This document shows, piece by piece, positions 10,960 to 21,989 of a stretch of DNA of 64,000 nucleotides. The notes under the pieces are model-generated. The model saw only the letters and a list, made by a program, of their open reading frames with translations. It had not been told where the DNA came from and did no database searches. This DNA is from Ariolimax columbianus (Eukaryota > Mollusca > Gastropoda > Stylommatophora > Arionidae). The DNA lies in NCBI GenBank assembly GCA_036924085.1, contig JAVGWX010000019.1, positions 10,481,196 through 10,545,195 on the forward strand, written 5' to 3'. A program made the position numbers and the translations under genes. Numbering within the stretch: the stretch's first letter is position 1; every line of letters begins with the position of its first letter.

Positions 10960-11310
10960 TGCATGAGCTGTGGCGGTCAGCGACTTAAAATGACTGCTAA
11001 CGTCAGGGCCAGCGAACCAGAGCTGCCAAGACCCTTCTACACCTTCATGCTGTGATCCTGGATAACAGGCAGCAACATAGCAGACTGGCTAAGGAGAAGG
11101 GATTGACGAAGGAAGGCTAATCCAATAGGCAAAAATGCCAGCTGAAGTCAGATGTGTAGGATCGAAAGGTGCAAATATTGCAGTCAAGCTGTAAACTATG
11201 ACACAACGCATTCCATTCTCCTGACTATATTCTGCTACTCCCAAATCCCTTTTCAGGGCTTGGAAGCAATATTTTTAGAAAGAACGAAGAAGAAGGAGAA
11301 GATCCTTTTA
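10960..11310 (+). mobile_element. Element alpha, full-length copy 4
   Basis: Contains the whole order of landmarks: gccagcgaaccagagctgcc, gtgatcctggataacaggc, gcagactggctaaggagaag, gtcagatgtgtaggatcgaa, ggtgcaaatattgcagtc. It ends in gaagaagaaggagaag. No clear target duplication. Confidence 0.75.
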
Positions 11311-11929
11311 AGCATTCTGTTAAGTTCTTAATAATTAAAATCTATAATTCTCGATCTATTGTTTTAATTTTATTACAAATATATTTGTCTCTTTGATTTT
11401 TACACTGTGAAACATCGACATATAATAAAAGGAATTTACTTGGCTTAACAAGTGGGTGTTATTTATGAACTAGTTGAAAGACAAATGCCTTTTGATGTTG
11501 TATCCTGTTGGATATTCCAAGAATTAATTTAGGAAGGTCTGGAATGAGTGTGTTGCCAAATATAGCTGTTAGTTCTGGTTTTACCTGATATGCCCATCCC
11601 AGAGCAAAGTAAAGCATTACCTGTGATAAATGAAGTGTAATGACAAGGTGTGCTTATAATCAAATCATAGTTAAATAGTTCTGTATAACATTGGATAGTA
11701 TTACACTTTATCAGGACAGATGGCAATTCAAATTCAAGAATGTGGGTCTCGCATATCTTGTATAGGAGTGATTTGCCTGAGTGGCTTCAAGGGGTTCTTT
11801 GAATGTGACACTGATAAGGGCCACAGTATCTCTTAAAGAATCTTGTAAGATGACACTACCAGAGCATTCTAAACGCTCTAGGGTAGAAGATTCTCCAACT
11901 CATAACTACCACTTCCTGCTATTAACAAC
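11311..11929. other. No feature recognised
   Basis: AT-rich intronic sequence of scramblase intron 1. No coding or repeat signature identified. Confidence 0.5.
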
Positions 11930-12690
11930 TTGAAGCAGCCATAGAGAGGAATTAAGACTGAATCCTTCGAACAAACATGCCACAGGAATGTGCTAAAAAT
12001 ACCATGGATAGTGAAAAAGAAAAACAGAAGAATATAGAACAAAATTGTTTAGTAAGCAATATTACATCTAGGAAACTAAATTACATAGTCACATCAAATG
12101 CTGCAGTTGGATCAAGACGCTGAGAAGCGCATAAACTGCAGGGGTCAGCGACCCATAGCTGACTGCTAGCGTCAGGGTCAGCGAACCAGAGCTGCCAAGA
12201 CCCTTCTACACCTCCACGTGGTGATCCTGGATAACAGGCTGCAACAGAGCAGACTGGCTAAGGAGAAGGGATCGAAGAGGGAATGCTAACCCAGTACTCA
12301 AAAAATGCTTGCTGAAGTCAGATGTGTTGGACCAAAAGGTGCAAATATCGCAGTCAAGCTGTAAACTACGGCACAACGCATTCCGTTCTCTGGACTACAT
12401 TCCACTACTTGCAAAACTTTTTTCAGGGCTTGGTAGCGGGAGATTGAGAGCGAACAAAGAAGAAGAAGAAATACTGCAGTGGTCTAGAAATAAAACAGTG
12501 CTAGGAGGTATGGTGCCTGGCAAACGAGGCAGAGGCAGACTGAGGAGAAGATGGGCGCAGGACATTAAAGAGGTGTTGAGGGTAACAGTGGCAGAGGCAG
12601 GAGAGTTTGTCAAAGATCAAGAGTTTTATAGATCGGCTGTTATCAGAGCGACATTCTGCAAATGTCATGCTACATGAGGGATAGAAAGAA
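11930..12690 (+). pseudogene. LINE C-terminal fragment, split by an alpha SINE
   Basis: Left of the SINE the translation gives ESFEQTCHRNVLKIPWIVKK, the ESFE-KC-R-ILKIPW block. Right of it comes LGGMVPGKRGRGRLRRRWAQ followed by FYRSAVIRATFCKCHAT and a stop at 12675. The same protein tail appears at 59735-60360 (+) and 39262-39942 (-). Only the last part of the LINE ORF is present and it has shifts and stops, so it is inactive. Confidence 0.75.
12108..12468 (+). mobile_element. Element alpha, full-length copy 5
   Basis: Full-length alpha (begins near ggatcaagacgctgagaa, ends gaagaagaagaa). Flanks are aaatgctgcagt at 12096-12107 and aaatactgcagt at 12469-12480, a 12-bp duplication with one mismatch. 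Inserted in the LINE at 11930-12690. Any ORF running from the SINE into the LINE tail (12309-12677) is chimeric. Confidence 0.85.
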
Positions 12691-13139
12691 AGCTTTAAAA
12701 GCATGGTAACATTACGGCATGGGCAGACTCAACACTCTTATTGAATTATTGCTGTGCATGTACCTAGTAGACTTTGGAACTATTCCCAGATCACTAACAT
12801 GTGATGGTCTCAAGTTAAAGTGACGACCTAACCTTAGACAATAATTTCCCGATAATGGCAAAAGTAAATTCTTACCCTCTAACTATCCCATGATTCAATT
12901 CTCGGACAATGACAATCCACTCTGGCTTTGTCAAAGAATGCCTGATGTATGTAAACTCTTTCTGATCCTTCTCTCACCTGCACTAAAAGGCTTCCCCTAT
13001 TTCTAAGTTACCGTTAGCTTTCTGTCGGGGATCTGGCACCTGGACTACTACCACTGAATTCCACAACCTGACCTTATCAAATATGTAAAACTGTTTGCTC
13101 TGCTGTCTCAGCCATATTTCCACTTCATATTAAACCTAT
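12691..13139. other. No feature recognised
   Basis: Unassigned intronic sequence. A 33-codon minus-strand open stretch near 12890-12990 has no recognisable domain. Confidence 0.4.
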
Positions 13140-13470
13140 TCGTCGTTTGTTAAACGTGTTCCGCCATACTAGGATCATGTGTCCTGTAGGCTAAACTATT
13201 CGAACATCCTATTGCAGCTGTTACACTGTCTGTCGTTACTCACCTGTCAGCTTTAATCACCTGCCCCACCAGTCTCACTGATACTTCTGTTACAATTGGA
13301 ACAGGACCACCACCATGCCGGACTTCATCAGCATTTTTCTTAGCGTCATTGAATAAAATTATCGACTCAGTTCTGTCCCACTCTACATGACAAACATTTC
13401 TCACCATAAAAAAGACTAGAACTCTACAGTCATGTGAGCTCACATCTTGCACAAGTCTGATTCTGTCACC
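13140..13470. repeat. Dispersed repeat eta, uninterrupted copy
   Basis: Similar to 31815-31924 joined to 32541-32760 (landmarks: taggctaaactattcgaaca, ctattgcagctgttacactg, acttcatcagca). Here the element is uninterrupted, so it works as an empty-site reference for the CR1 insertion at 31925-32540. A minus-strand ORF of 70 codons (13240-13452) has no family I recognise. Confidence 0.6.
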
Positions 13471-13520
13471 ATCTTAACTTGTGATGGGCAACTATTATTA
13501 TAAATTATTGTTTGTTACAG

Positions 13521-13632
13521 ATGGACCTTTTGGACTCCCAAGTACAAAGTATACAACTCACAGAACGAGTGTGTGTTCACCATTGTGGGGGATTGCTGTT
13601 ATTGCAAGTGCTGTACGGATGTTCTCTTTCGT
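13521..13632 (+). CDS. PLSCR: Phospholipid scramblase (PLSCR family), exon n+1
   Basis: The acceptor is tttgttacag at 13511-13520 and the donor gtaagt at 13633-13638. The first base completes the Val codon opened in the previous exon; 37 whole codons follow, so it ends in phase 0. It encodes WTFWTPKYKVYNSQNECVF, then TIVGDCCYCKCCTDVLFR. This is the family segment with a Trp after the APPG strand, a PKF-like strand, and a Cys-rich hairpin ending CCGDV-F. The Cys pattern (CCYCKCC) is denser than in vertebrate members. A 116-bp minisatellite starts within a few bases of the donor. Function as for exon n. Confidence 0.9.
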
Positions 13633-13635
13633 GTA

Positions 13636-14697
13636 AGTCATTTTTTGGTTTTTCTTTTTTTCTCATTTACCTTGTTTCTTAAGACAGATTGAATTGTACT
13701 GAGTTTTACTGCACTTTATGGAAATAGCAGATGACTTCAGCACAAATTTGTTTTTCATTTTTAGTTTTTCCATTTTTCTCATTTACCTTGTTTCTTAAGA
13801 CAGATTGAATTGTACTGAGTTTTACTGCACTTTATGGAAATAGCAGATGACTTCAGCACAAATTTGTTTTTCATTTTTTGGTTTTTCTTTTTTTCTCATT
13901 TACCTTGTTTCTTAAGACAGATTGAATTGTACTGAGTTTTACTGCACTTTATGGAAATAGCAGATGACTTCAGCACAAATTTGTTTTTCATTTTTAGTTT
14001 TTCCATTTTTCTCATTTACCTTGTTTCTTAAGACAGATTGAATTGTACTGTGTTTTACTGCACTTTATGGAAATAGCAGATGACTTCAGCACAAATTTGT
14101 TTTTCATTTTTTGGTTTTTCTTTTTTTCTCATTTACCTTGTTTCTTAAGACAGATTGAATTGTACTGAGTTTTACTGCACTTTATGGAAATAGCAGATGA
14201 CTTCAGCACAAATTTGTTTTTCATTTTTTGGTTTTTCTTTTTTTCTCATTTACCTTGTTTCTTAAGACAGATTGAATTGTACTGAGTTTTACTGCACTTT
14301 ATGGAAATAGCAGATGACTTCAGCACAAATTTGTTTTTCATTTTTAGTTTTTCCATTTTTCTCATTTACCTTGTTTCTTAAGACAGATTGAATTGTACTG
14401 TGTTTTACTGCACTTTATGGAAATAGCAGATGACTTCAGCACAAATTTGTTTTTCATTTTTTGGTTTTTATTTTTTTCTCATTTACCTTGTTTCTTAAGA
14501 CAGATTGAATTGTACTGAGTTTTACTGCACTTTATGGAAATAGCAGATGACTTCAGCACAAATTTGTTTTTCATTTTTTGGTTTTTCTTTTTTTCTCATT
14601 TACCTTGTTTCTTAAGACAGATTGAATTGTACTGAGTTTTACTGCACTTTATGGAAATAGCAGATGACTTCAGCACAAATTTGTTTTTCATTTTTTG
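13636..14697. repeat. Minisatellite, about 113-117-bp unit, nine copies of two subtypes
   Basis: Each unit has a T-rich head, then ttaccttgtttcttaagaca, a middle part with tactgcactttatggaaata and gcagatgacttcagcacaaa. The head is ttttttggtttttctt (subtype A) or tttttagtttttccat (subtype B), in order A B A B A A B A A. It begins immediately 3' of the scramblase exon donor. Confidence 0.95.
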
Positions 14698-14759
14698 GCA
14701 CTCGTCTCTCAAGACACGAACAAAAGCATGAAGAAGTGGACATTTGAAACACGCAAGTT

Positions 14760-14895
14760 TCAAGTGAATGAACGTGAATGAACCTTTGGTAATTGAAAAT
14801 AAAAAAGAGCAGGCTGTTAGCTGCTGTCCAAGCAAACATTTGGAAAGAAATGAAATTCCTAACCAATTCGTCACATACCTTCACCCGAGCCTAGT
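14760..14895 (+). repeat. Possible epsilon-family SINE remnant
   Basis: gcaggctgttagctgctgtc followed by aatgaaattcctaacc resembles the end of the element at 3455-3735 (gtaggctgttagcagctgtc, aatgaaattgcttgcc). Only the 3' part is recognisable. Confidence 0.4.
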
Positions 14896-14929
14896 AAACT
14901 GCAACTTGTAAAATTGTAAAAAGAACCTA

Positions 14930-15312
14930 CTATGGACATCCTGAGTGGTTTGTTGAGGTTTTTGTTGCTAAGAAAGTACAGGTGGACAGGCCACGTGCTA
15001 CGCATGCCTGACAACAGATGGACACGTAAAGTGACATCATGGTGGCCCTACACCTTTAATCTTCGCCCCAGACGTCCACCAATGGGATGGAGAGATGACC
15101 TGCAACAAAACCTTGATTCGGCATGGCACTTAAAGGCAAAAGGCAGAGATGAGTTTAAATGACATTTGGCTACCTGGCATAAGGCACATAACATGCCTGA
15201 ATGGACACCAGGATTACAGTTTTACAGTGTAAAGACAAGAATAGCACAACTGCCCCACAAGAGAGCATGTCGTAAGAGGCGACTAACTGTGACATGGCAT
15301 AACACCGGCCAT
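14930..15312 (+). pseudogene. LINE C-terminal fragment
   Basis: ORF 14932-15162 has RKYRWTGHVLRMPDNRWTRK, then RPRRPPMGWRDDLQQNLD. This is the GHVLRM...RWRDD tail common in L1/RTE-grade LINEs. A downstream frame ends near 15300 with gcatgtcgtaagaggcgact, sequence often seen at such LINE 3' ends. No catalytic domain remains. Confidence 0.65.
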
Positions 15313-15317
15313 GGTTA

Positions 15318-15421
15318 GGTGGTTTGTTAGGAGCAGCATAGATGGCGCATAACAGGCTACGGCTCTACTTTGCTCCAGTGTTTGAGTCTATTAAGATGGA
15401 CTTGCACATCAGTTAACCACC
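15318..15421 (+). repeat. Dispersed repeat, copy 1 (partner at 27407-27515)
   Basis: ggtggtttgttaggagcagc ... ccagtgtttgagtctattaa ... gatggactt matches 27407-27515 with few differences. In the second copy it directly follows an epsilon-like body. Confidence 0.7.
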
Positions 15422-15704
15422 CTCTGTGGCATTTGTCCCAATGCGGCAGAGAAATAAGTTGCACGAACCTAGTCCGCTAAGCAGGAAATCCTCATTCTGG
15501 CTACATCCAGCCTACGCCAGAACTGGGACCTGCACAGGACATCCACCCCTGTGGAAGTACAGGTCAACTAAGACTAAGATGGACAGCCTTCAGCTACCAG
15601 GTAGCAAGCATACACCTGCCTGTTTGAATACCAGGATTCCAACTATTCCAAGTAAGTTATTTCCCATAGGCGCCGACTTTGCTGCTGTGTCATGAATTTG
15701 AACA
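15422..15704. other. Unassigned sequence before the large array
   Basis: Non-repetitive; an 89-codon + ORF (15426-15695) shows no recognisable domain. Confidence 0.4.
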
Positions 15705-18700
15705 GAGACTTCATTGTAGTCTGAGGTTAACTGAGTTAGGGTAGCCAGAGACTTCATTGTAGTCTGAGGCTTAGTGAATTAGGGTAACCGATTACTTCAT
15801 TGTAGTCTTGAAGTTTAGTGAGGTAGGGTGGCCAAAGACTTCATTGTACAGTCTGAGGTTTACTGAGGTAGGGTGGCCAAAGACTTCATTGTACAGTCTG
15901 AGGTTTACTGAGGTAGGGTGGCCAAAGACTTCATTGTACAGTCTGAGGTTTACTGAGGTAGGGTGGCCAAAGACTTCATTGTACAGTCTGAGGTTTACTG
16001 AGGTAGGGTGGCCAGACTTCATTGTACAGTCTGAGGTTTACTGAGGTAGGGTGGCCAAAGACTTCATAGCACTCTGAGGTTTACTGAGGTAGGGTGGCCA
16101 GACTTCATTGTACAGTCTGAGGTTTACTGAGGTAGGGTGGCCAGACTTCATTGTACAGTCTGAGGTTTACTGAAGTAGGGTGGCCAGACTTCATTGTACA
16201 GTCTGAGGTTTACTGAGGTAGGGTGGCCAGACTTCATAGCACAGCCTGAGGTTTACTGAGGTAGGGTGGCCAAAGACTTGATTGTACAGTCTGAGGTTTA
16301 CTGAGGTAGGGTGGCCAAAGACTTCATTGTACAGTCTGAGGTTTACTAAGGTAGGGTGGCCAGACTTCATTGTACAGTCTGAGGTTTACTGAGGTAGGGT
16401 GGCCAAAGACTTTATAGCACAGTCTGAGGTTTACTGAGGTAGGGTGGCCAGACTTCATAGCACAGTCTGAGGTTTACTGAGGTAGGGTGGCCAAAGACTT
16501 CATAGCACAGTCTGAGGTTTACTGAGGTAGGGTGGCCAAAGACTTCATAGCACAGCCTGAGGTTTACTGAGGTAGGGTGGCCAGACTTCATAGCACAGCC
16601 TGAGGTTTACTGAGGTAGGGTGGCCAAAGACTTCATAGCACAGTCTGAGGTTTACTGAGGTAGGGTGGCCAAAGACTTCATAGCACAGTCTGAGGTTTAC
16701 TGAGGTAGGGTGGCCAAAGACTTCATAGCACAGTCTGAGGTTTATTGAGGTAGGGTGGCCAAAGACTTCATAGCACAGTCTGAGGTTTACTGAGGTAGGA
16801 TGGCCAAAGACTTCATAGCACAGCCTGAGGTTTACTGAGGTAGGGTGGCCAGACTTCATAGCACAGTCTGAGGTTTACTGAGGTAGGGTGGCCAAAGACT
16901 TCATAGCACAGCCTGAGGTTTACTGAGGTAGGGTGGCCAGACTTCATAGCACAGCCTGAGGTTTACTGAGGTAGGGTGGCCAAAGACTTCATAGCACAGT
17001 CTGAGGTTTACTGAGGTAGGGTGGCCAAAGACTTCATAGCACAGTCTGAGGTTTACTGAGGTAGGGTGGCCAAAGACTTCATAGCACAGTCTGAGGTTTA
17101 CTGAGGTAGGGTGGCCAAAGACTTCATAGCACAGTCTGAGGTTTACTGAGGTAGGGTGGCCAAAGACTTCATAGCACAGCCTGAGGTTTACTGAGGTAGG
17201 GTGGCCAGACTTCATAGCACATCCTGAGGTTTACTGAGGTAGGGTGGCCAAAGACTTCATAGCACAGCCTGAGGTTTACTGAGGTAGGGTGGCCAAAGAC
17301 TTCATAGCACAGCCTGAGGTTTACTGAGGTAGGGTGGCCAGACTTCATAGCACAGTCTGAGGTTTACTGAGGTAGGGTGGCCAGACTTCATAGCACAGCC
17401 TGAGGTTTACTGAGGTAGGGTGGCCAGACTTCATAGCACAGCCTGAGGTTTACTGAGGTAGGGTGGCCAGACTTCATAGCACAGCCTGAGGTTTACTGAG
17501 GTAGGGTGGCCAGACTTCATAGCACAGCCTGAGGTTTACTGAGGTAGGGTGGCCAGACTTCATAGCACAGCCTGAGGTTTACTGAGGTAGGGTGGCCAGA
17601 CTTCATAGCACAGCCTGAGGTTTACTGAGGTAGGGTGGCCAGACTTCATAGCACAGCCTGAGGTTTACTGAGGTAGGGTGGCCAGACTTCATAGCACAAC
17701 CTGAGGTTTACTGAGGTAGGGTGGCCAGACTTCATAGCACAGCCTGAGGTTTACTGAGGTAGGGTGGCCAGACTTCATAGCACAGCCTGAGGTTTACTGA
17801 GGTAGGGTGGCCAGACTTCATAGCACAGCCTGAGGTTTACTGAGGTAGGGTGGCCAGACTTCATAGCACAGCCTGAGGTTTACTGAGGTAGGGTGGCCAG
17901 ACTTCATAGCACAGCCTGAGGTTTACTGAGGTAGGGTGGCCAGACTTCATAGCACAGCCTGAGGTTTACTGAGGTAGGGTGGCCAGACTTCATAGCACAG
18001 CCTGAGGTTTACTGAGGTAGGGTGGCCAGACTTCATAGCACAGCCTGAGGCTTACTGAGGTAGGGTGGCCAGACTTCATAGCACAGCCTGAGGCTTACTG
18101 AGGTAGGGTGGCCAGACTTCATAGCACAGCCTGAGGCTTACTGAGGTAGGGTGGCCAAAGACTTCATAGCACAGCCTGAGGTTTAGTGAGGTAGGGTGGC
18201 CAGACTTCATAGCACAGCCTGAGGCTTACTGAGGTAGGGTGGCCAAAGACTTCATAGCACAGCCTGAGGCTTACTGAGGTAGGGTGGCCAAAGACTTCAT
18301 AGCACAGCCTGAGGCTTACTGAGGTAGGGTGGCCAAAGACTTCATAGCACAGCCTGAGGCTTACTGAGGTAGGGTGGCCAAAGACTTCATAGCACAGTCT
18401 GAGGTTTACTGAGGTAGGGTGGCCAAAGACTTCATAGCACAGTCTGAGGTTTATTGAGGTAGGGTGGCCAAAGACTTCATAGCACAGCCTGAGGTTTACT
18501 GAGGTAGGGTGGCCAGACTTCATAGCACAGTCTGAGGTTTACTGAGGTAGGGTGGCCAAAGACTTCATAGCACAGTCTGAGGTTTACTGAGGTAGGGTGG
18601 CCAAAGACTTCATAGCACAGCCGGAGGTTTACTGAGGTAGGGTGGCCAGACTTCATAGCACAGCCTGAGGTTTACTGAGGTAGGGTGGCCAAAGACTTCA

Positions 18701-20462
18701 TAGCACAGTCTGAGGTTTACTGAGGTAGGGTGGCCAAAGACTTCATAGCACAGTCTGAGGTTTACTGAGGTAGGGTGGCCAGACTTCATAGCACAGTCTG
18801 AGGTTTACTGAGGTAGGGTGGCCAGACTTCATAGCACAGTCTGAGGTTTACTGAGGTAGGGTGGCCAGACTTCATAGCACAGCCTGAGGTTTACTGAGGT
18901 AGGGTGGCCAGACTTCATAGCACAGTCTGAGGTTTACTGAGGTAGGGTGGCCAGACTTCATAGCACAGCCTGAGATTTACTGAGGTAGGGTGGCCAGACT
19001 TCATAGCACAGTCTGAGGTTTACTGAGTTAGGGTGGCCAGACTTCATAGCACAGTCTGAGGTTTACTGAGGTAGGGTGGCCAGACTTCATAGCACAGCCT
19101 GAGGTTTACTGAGGTAGGGTGGCCAGACTTCATAGCACAGTCTGAGGTTTACTGAGGTAGGGTGGCCAGACTTCATAGCACAGCCTGAGATTTACTGAGG
19201 TAGGGTGGCCAGACTTCATAGCACAGTCTGAGGTTTACTGAGGTAGGGTGGCCAGACTTCATAGCACAGTCTGAGGTTTACTGAGGTAGGGTGGCCAGAC
19301 TTCATAGCACAGCCTGAGGTTTACTGAGGTAGGGTGGCCAGACTTCATAGCACAGCGTGAGGCTTACTGAGGTAGGGTGGCCAGACGTCATAGCACAGCC
19401 TGAGGCTTACTGAGGTAGGGTGGCCAGACTTCATAGCACAGCCTGAGGCTTACTGAGGTAGGGTGGCCAAAGACTTCATAGCACAGCCTGAGGTTTAGTG
19501 AGGTAGGGTGGCCAGACTTCATAGCACAGCCTGAGGCTTACTGAGGTAGGGTGGTCAAAGACTTCATAGCACAGCCTGAGGCTTACTGAGGTAGGGTGGC
19601 CAAAGACTTCATAGCACAGCCTGAGGCTTACTGAGGTAGGGTGGCCAAAGACTTCATAGCACAGCCTGAGGCTTACTGAGGTAGGGTGGCCAAAGACTTC
19701 ATAGCACAGTCTGAGGTTTACTGAGGTAGGGTGGCCAAAGACTTCATAGCACAGTCTGAGGTTTATTGAGGTAGGGTGGCCAAAGACTTCATAGCACAGC
19801 CTGAGGTTTACTGAGGTAGGGTGGCCAGACTTCATAGCACAGTCTGAGGTTTACTGAGGTAGGGTGGCCAAAGACTTCATAGCACAGTCTGAGGTTTACT
19901 GAGGTAGGGTGGCCAAAGACTTCATAGCACAGCCGGAGGTTTACTGAGGTAGGGTGGCCAGACTTCATAGCACAGCCTGAGGTTTACTGAGGTAGGGTGG
20001 CCAAAGACTTCATAGCACAGTCTGAGGTTTACTGAGGTAGGGTGGCCAAAGACTTCATAGCACAGTCTGAGGTTTACTGAGGTAGGGTGGCCAGACTTCA
20101 TAGCACAGTCTGAGGTTTACTGAGGTAGGGTGGCCAGACTTCACAGCACAGTCTGAGGTTTACTGAGGTAGGGTGGCCAGACTTCATAGCACAGCCTGAG
20201 GTTTACTGAGGTAGGGTGGCCAGACTTCATAGCACAGTCTGAGGTTTACTGAGGTAGGGTGGCCAGACTTCATAGCACAGCCTGAGATTTACTGAGGTAG
20301 GGTGGCCAGACTTCATAGCACAGTCTGAGGTTTACTGAGGTAGGGTGGCCAGACTTCATAGCACAGTCTGAGGTTTACTGAGGTAGGGTGGCCAGACTTC
20401 ATAGCACAGCCTGAGGTTTACTGAGGTAGGGTGGCCAGACTTCATAGCACAGCCTGAGGCTT
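15705..20462. repeat. Large minisatellite, 43/45-bp unit, about 108 copies, with higher-order repeats
   Basis: The unit is agacttcatagcacagcctg plus aggtttactgaggtagggtg plus gcc (43 bp), or 45 bp where gccaaaga replaces gccaga. Early units (15.7-16.3 kb) have attgtacagtctg instead of atagcacagcctg. Runs of 45-bp units are open on both strands (15-residue repeat GHPTSVNLRLCYEVF on the minus strand); this is coincidental. Two higher-order levels are visible: 16545 block repeated at +356 bp, and 18.0-19.15 kb repeated at +1312 bp to the array end (rare variants ccggagg and cctgagattt recur at exactly that offset). Confidence 0.97.
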
Positions 20463-20659
20463 AGGAATGTAGAGTTGCCATCGCCCTTCCCCACTGTCTT
20501 GCTTTTTCTAGCACTGTCAGGTACCCATTTACAATTGGGTGCTAAGTCATCAACGTCTACAGTCAGGTGCAACATGATAACTAAACCCCACCTCATGTCC
20601 AAGCTGTGCACCTGCAAAAAAACAGGTTAAAGCAGTCTCTTCCCAGTGAGATGGGGATT
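20463..20659. other. Segment with SINE-core-like sequence
   Basis: caggtacccatttacaattg at 20518 resembles aggtacccatttgcagctgg in the SINE at 56745-57020 and the complement of 1534-1553. Probably a SINE remnant; borders not seen. Confidence 0.4.
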
Positions 20660-20840
20660 AGTATTGATCCCTGTAGTGCTCAATCTGCTGAGAAGCCTAG
20701 TATTACACTACAGGCGAGAAGATTCAGGTCTACCTTCTTCAGGGCGCCCCAGGATATAAAGCCACAACAAACAGCTACTAGAGATAATCTGTCAAGATTG
20801 AAGAACTCTGCATGAGTAGCTTCAAACAACAACAGCAGCC
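20660..20840 (+). mobile_element. SINE-like element delta, copy 1
   Basis: caatctgctgagaagcctag, agattcaggtctaccttctt and cgccccaggatataaagcca align with 23085-23265, 28955-29110 and 37720-37880. It ends in a CAA-rich tail (caaacaacaacagcag). Confidence 0.65.
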
Positions 20841-20929
20841 TGGTCTGCTGGGGCTTAATGAGACCAGGGATTCAGGGCATTATATAATGAGGATGATGAT
20901 GATGTCATGTGCCGTCTCCGCATCGAAGG

Positions 20930-21660
20930 TTGACTACAATGGGCCTTCAACATTTTCTGTCTCTTGCCTTGATGGTACACTCCAACAGTTTTTAGTCCAT
21001 CTCGTGATGCTGCTCTCTCACTTATAGGGCTGGCTTTCCCTTGCCCGCCTGCCCTCAACCTTACTCTCCAGTATTGTTCTCAGCAGTGTATCATGTCTCT
21101 TTATATGTCCAAAATATTTCTCTTGTCTAATTTGTATGTCTTTCAGTGTTTCCTTTCCCATTCCTAATCTTGCTAGGAATTTTCTATCTGTTTGCTTTTC
21201 TTTCAATGGAATGCAGCCCATTTTTCTGTATCTATGCATTTCAAAGGCCTACATTTTGTCCTCCAACTGTTTGTTCATCATCCATGTTTCTGCACCATAT
21301 AAAGGCAAGGCAAAGGCTAAGGCCGCCGTCCATCGTAGACGATGATGGCATAATTTATTTTGCTAGCGCTATTTTTAGTAAGGATTAACTGCGCTACTTT
21401 TTATCCTCACTCTCTCGTGCCGCCCAACCCCAGAGGCAAGTCAAGGACGACTAGGGGGCGACTACGAGATGCAGGGGACTCTGCATCAAGCACCCATGAA
21501 AAAGACAGCGGAGTCCAGAGTCGAACCCACACCACCTGATCACGAGGCCGACGGCTTAACCACTTCACCACGGAATCCCCATATAGTAGGGATGAATATA
21601 ATATGAACAGTCATATACAGTCCTCTTTCAGGACTATGTGACATCAGCTGTGGGATAGCT
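20930..21660 (-). pseudogene. LINE C-terminal fragment, split by a tRNA-headed SINE
   Basis: On the minus strand: KEDC-LF, SSLLYGAETW (with the SINE inserted at the YGA codons), then MNKQLEDKM, AFEMHRYRKMGCI, KYFGHIKRHDTLLRTILESK and VEGRRARE. This is the RT thumb/connection tail. Stops are present and the palm is absent. Same protein class as 24630-25865. Confidence 0.75.
21302..21578 (-). mobile_element. tRNA-headed SINE inserted in a LINE
   Basis: Minus strand begins ggggattccgtggtgaagtg with a good A box (gtggtgaagtggttaagcc) and a good B box (gggttcgactc). A body with cgccccctagtcgtccttga follows, ending near gccttagcctttgccttgcc. The flanking duplication is ccatata (21295-21301 and 21579-21585), only 7 bp. 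The head is close enough to a tRNA that a gene finder may call a tRNA here. Confidence 0.8.
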
Positions 21661-21720
21661 ATCTGAGGCTAGTTTAACAGGGGCAGTCATTGTGTAAGAC
21701 TTCCTTTACTCACTTTGGAA

Positions 21721-21985
21721 GGTGCTTCTTCTTCTTCTTCTTCTTCGTACGCAGTCAGACAGTAACCATTATTTTTTCGAAAAAAGCGGCGGTCATCCTG
21801 AGGCTGCTTTGGAAGGTGCAACTGGGTTGGCATCTGCAGAGGCCTCAAACCTCTAGTGACTGGTGTAGATCTACTATCCTGGTCATGCTGGGGTTCCAGG
21901 ACAATGAAAAAACTAACATCTTGGTTATGCAAGCACCCATTATGGGCACATTGTATATGAACACGGGTGACATTTTGAAGTCTAT
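21721..21985 (-). mobile_element. 3' end of a (GAA)n-tailed LINE
   Basis: The left end is a (TTC)n run followed by gtacgc, the complement of the gcgtacgaagaagaa terminus at 7855-7870. agcctcaggatgaccgccgc (complement of about 21783-21802) matches the segment near 7802. So it is the same LINE family, 5'-truncated, minus strand. Confidence 0.75.
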
Positions 21986-21989
21986 CATT

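Noticed and set aside
12309..12677. 122-codon ORF as one gene
   Set aside because: It joins the alpha SINE to a LINE tail across the target duplication.
20855..21058. Small minus ORF as a gene
   Set aside because: No domain, overlaps decayed LINE sequence.
21500..21578. Minus-strand tRNA gene
   Set aside because: A and B boxes are good, but the sequence continues into a SINE body flanked by a 7-bp duplication, and acceptor-stem pairing was not convincing.
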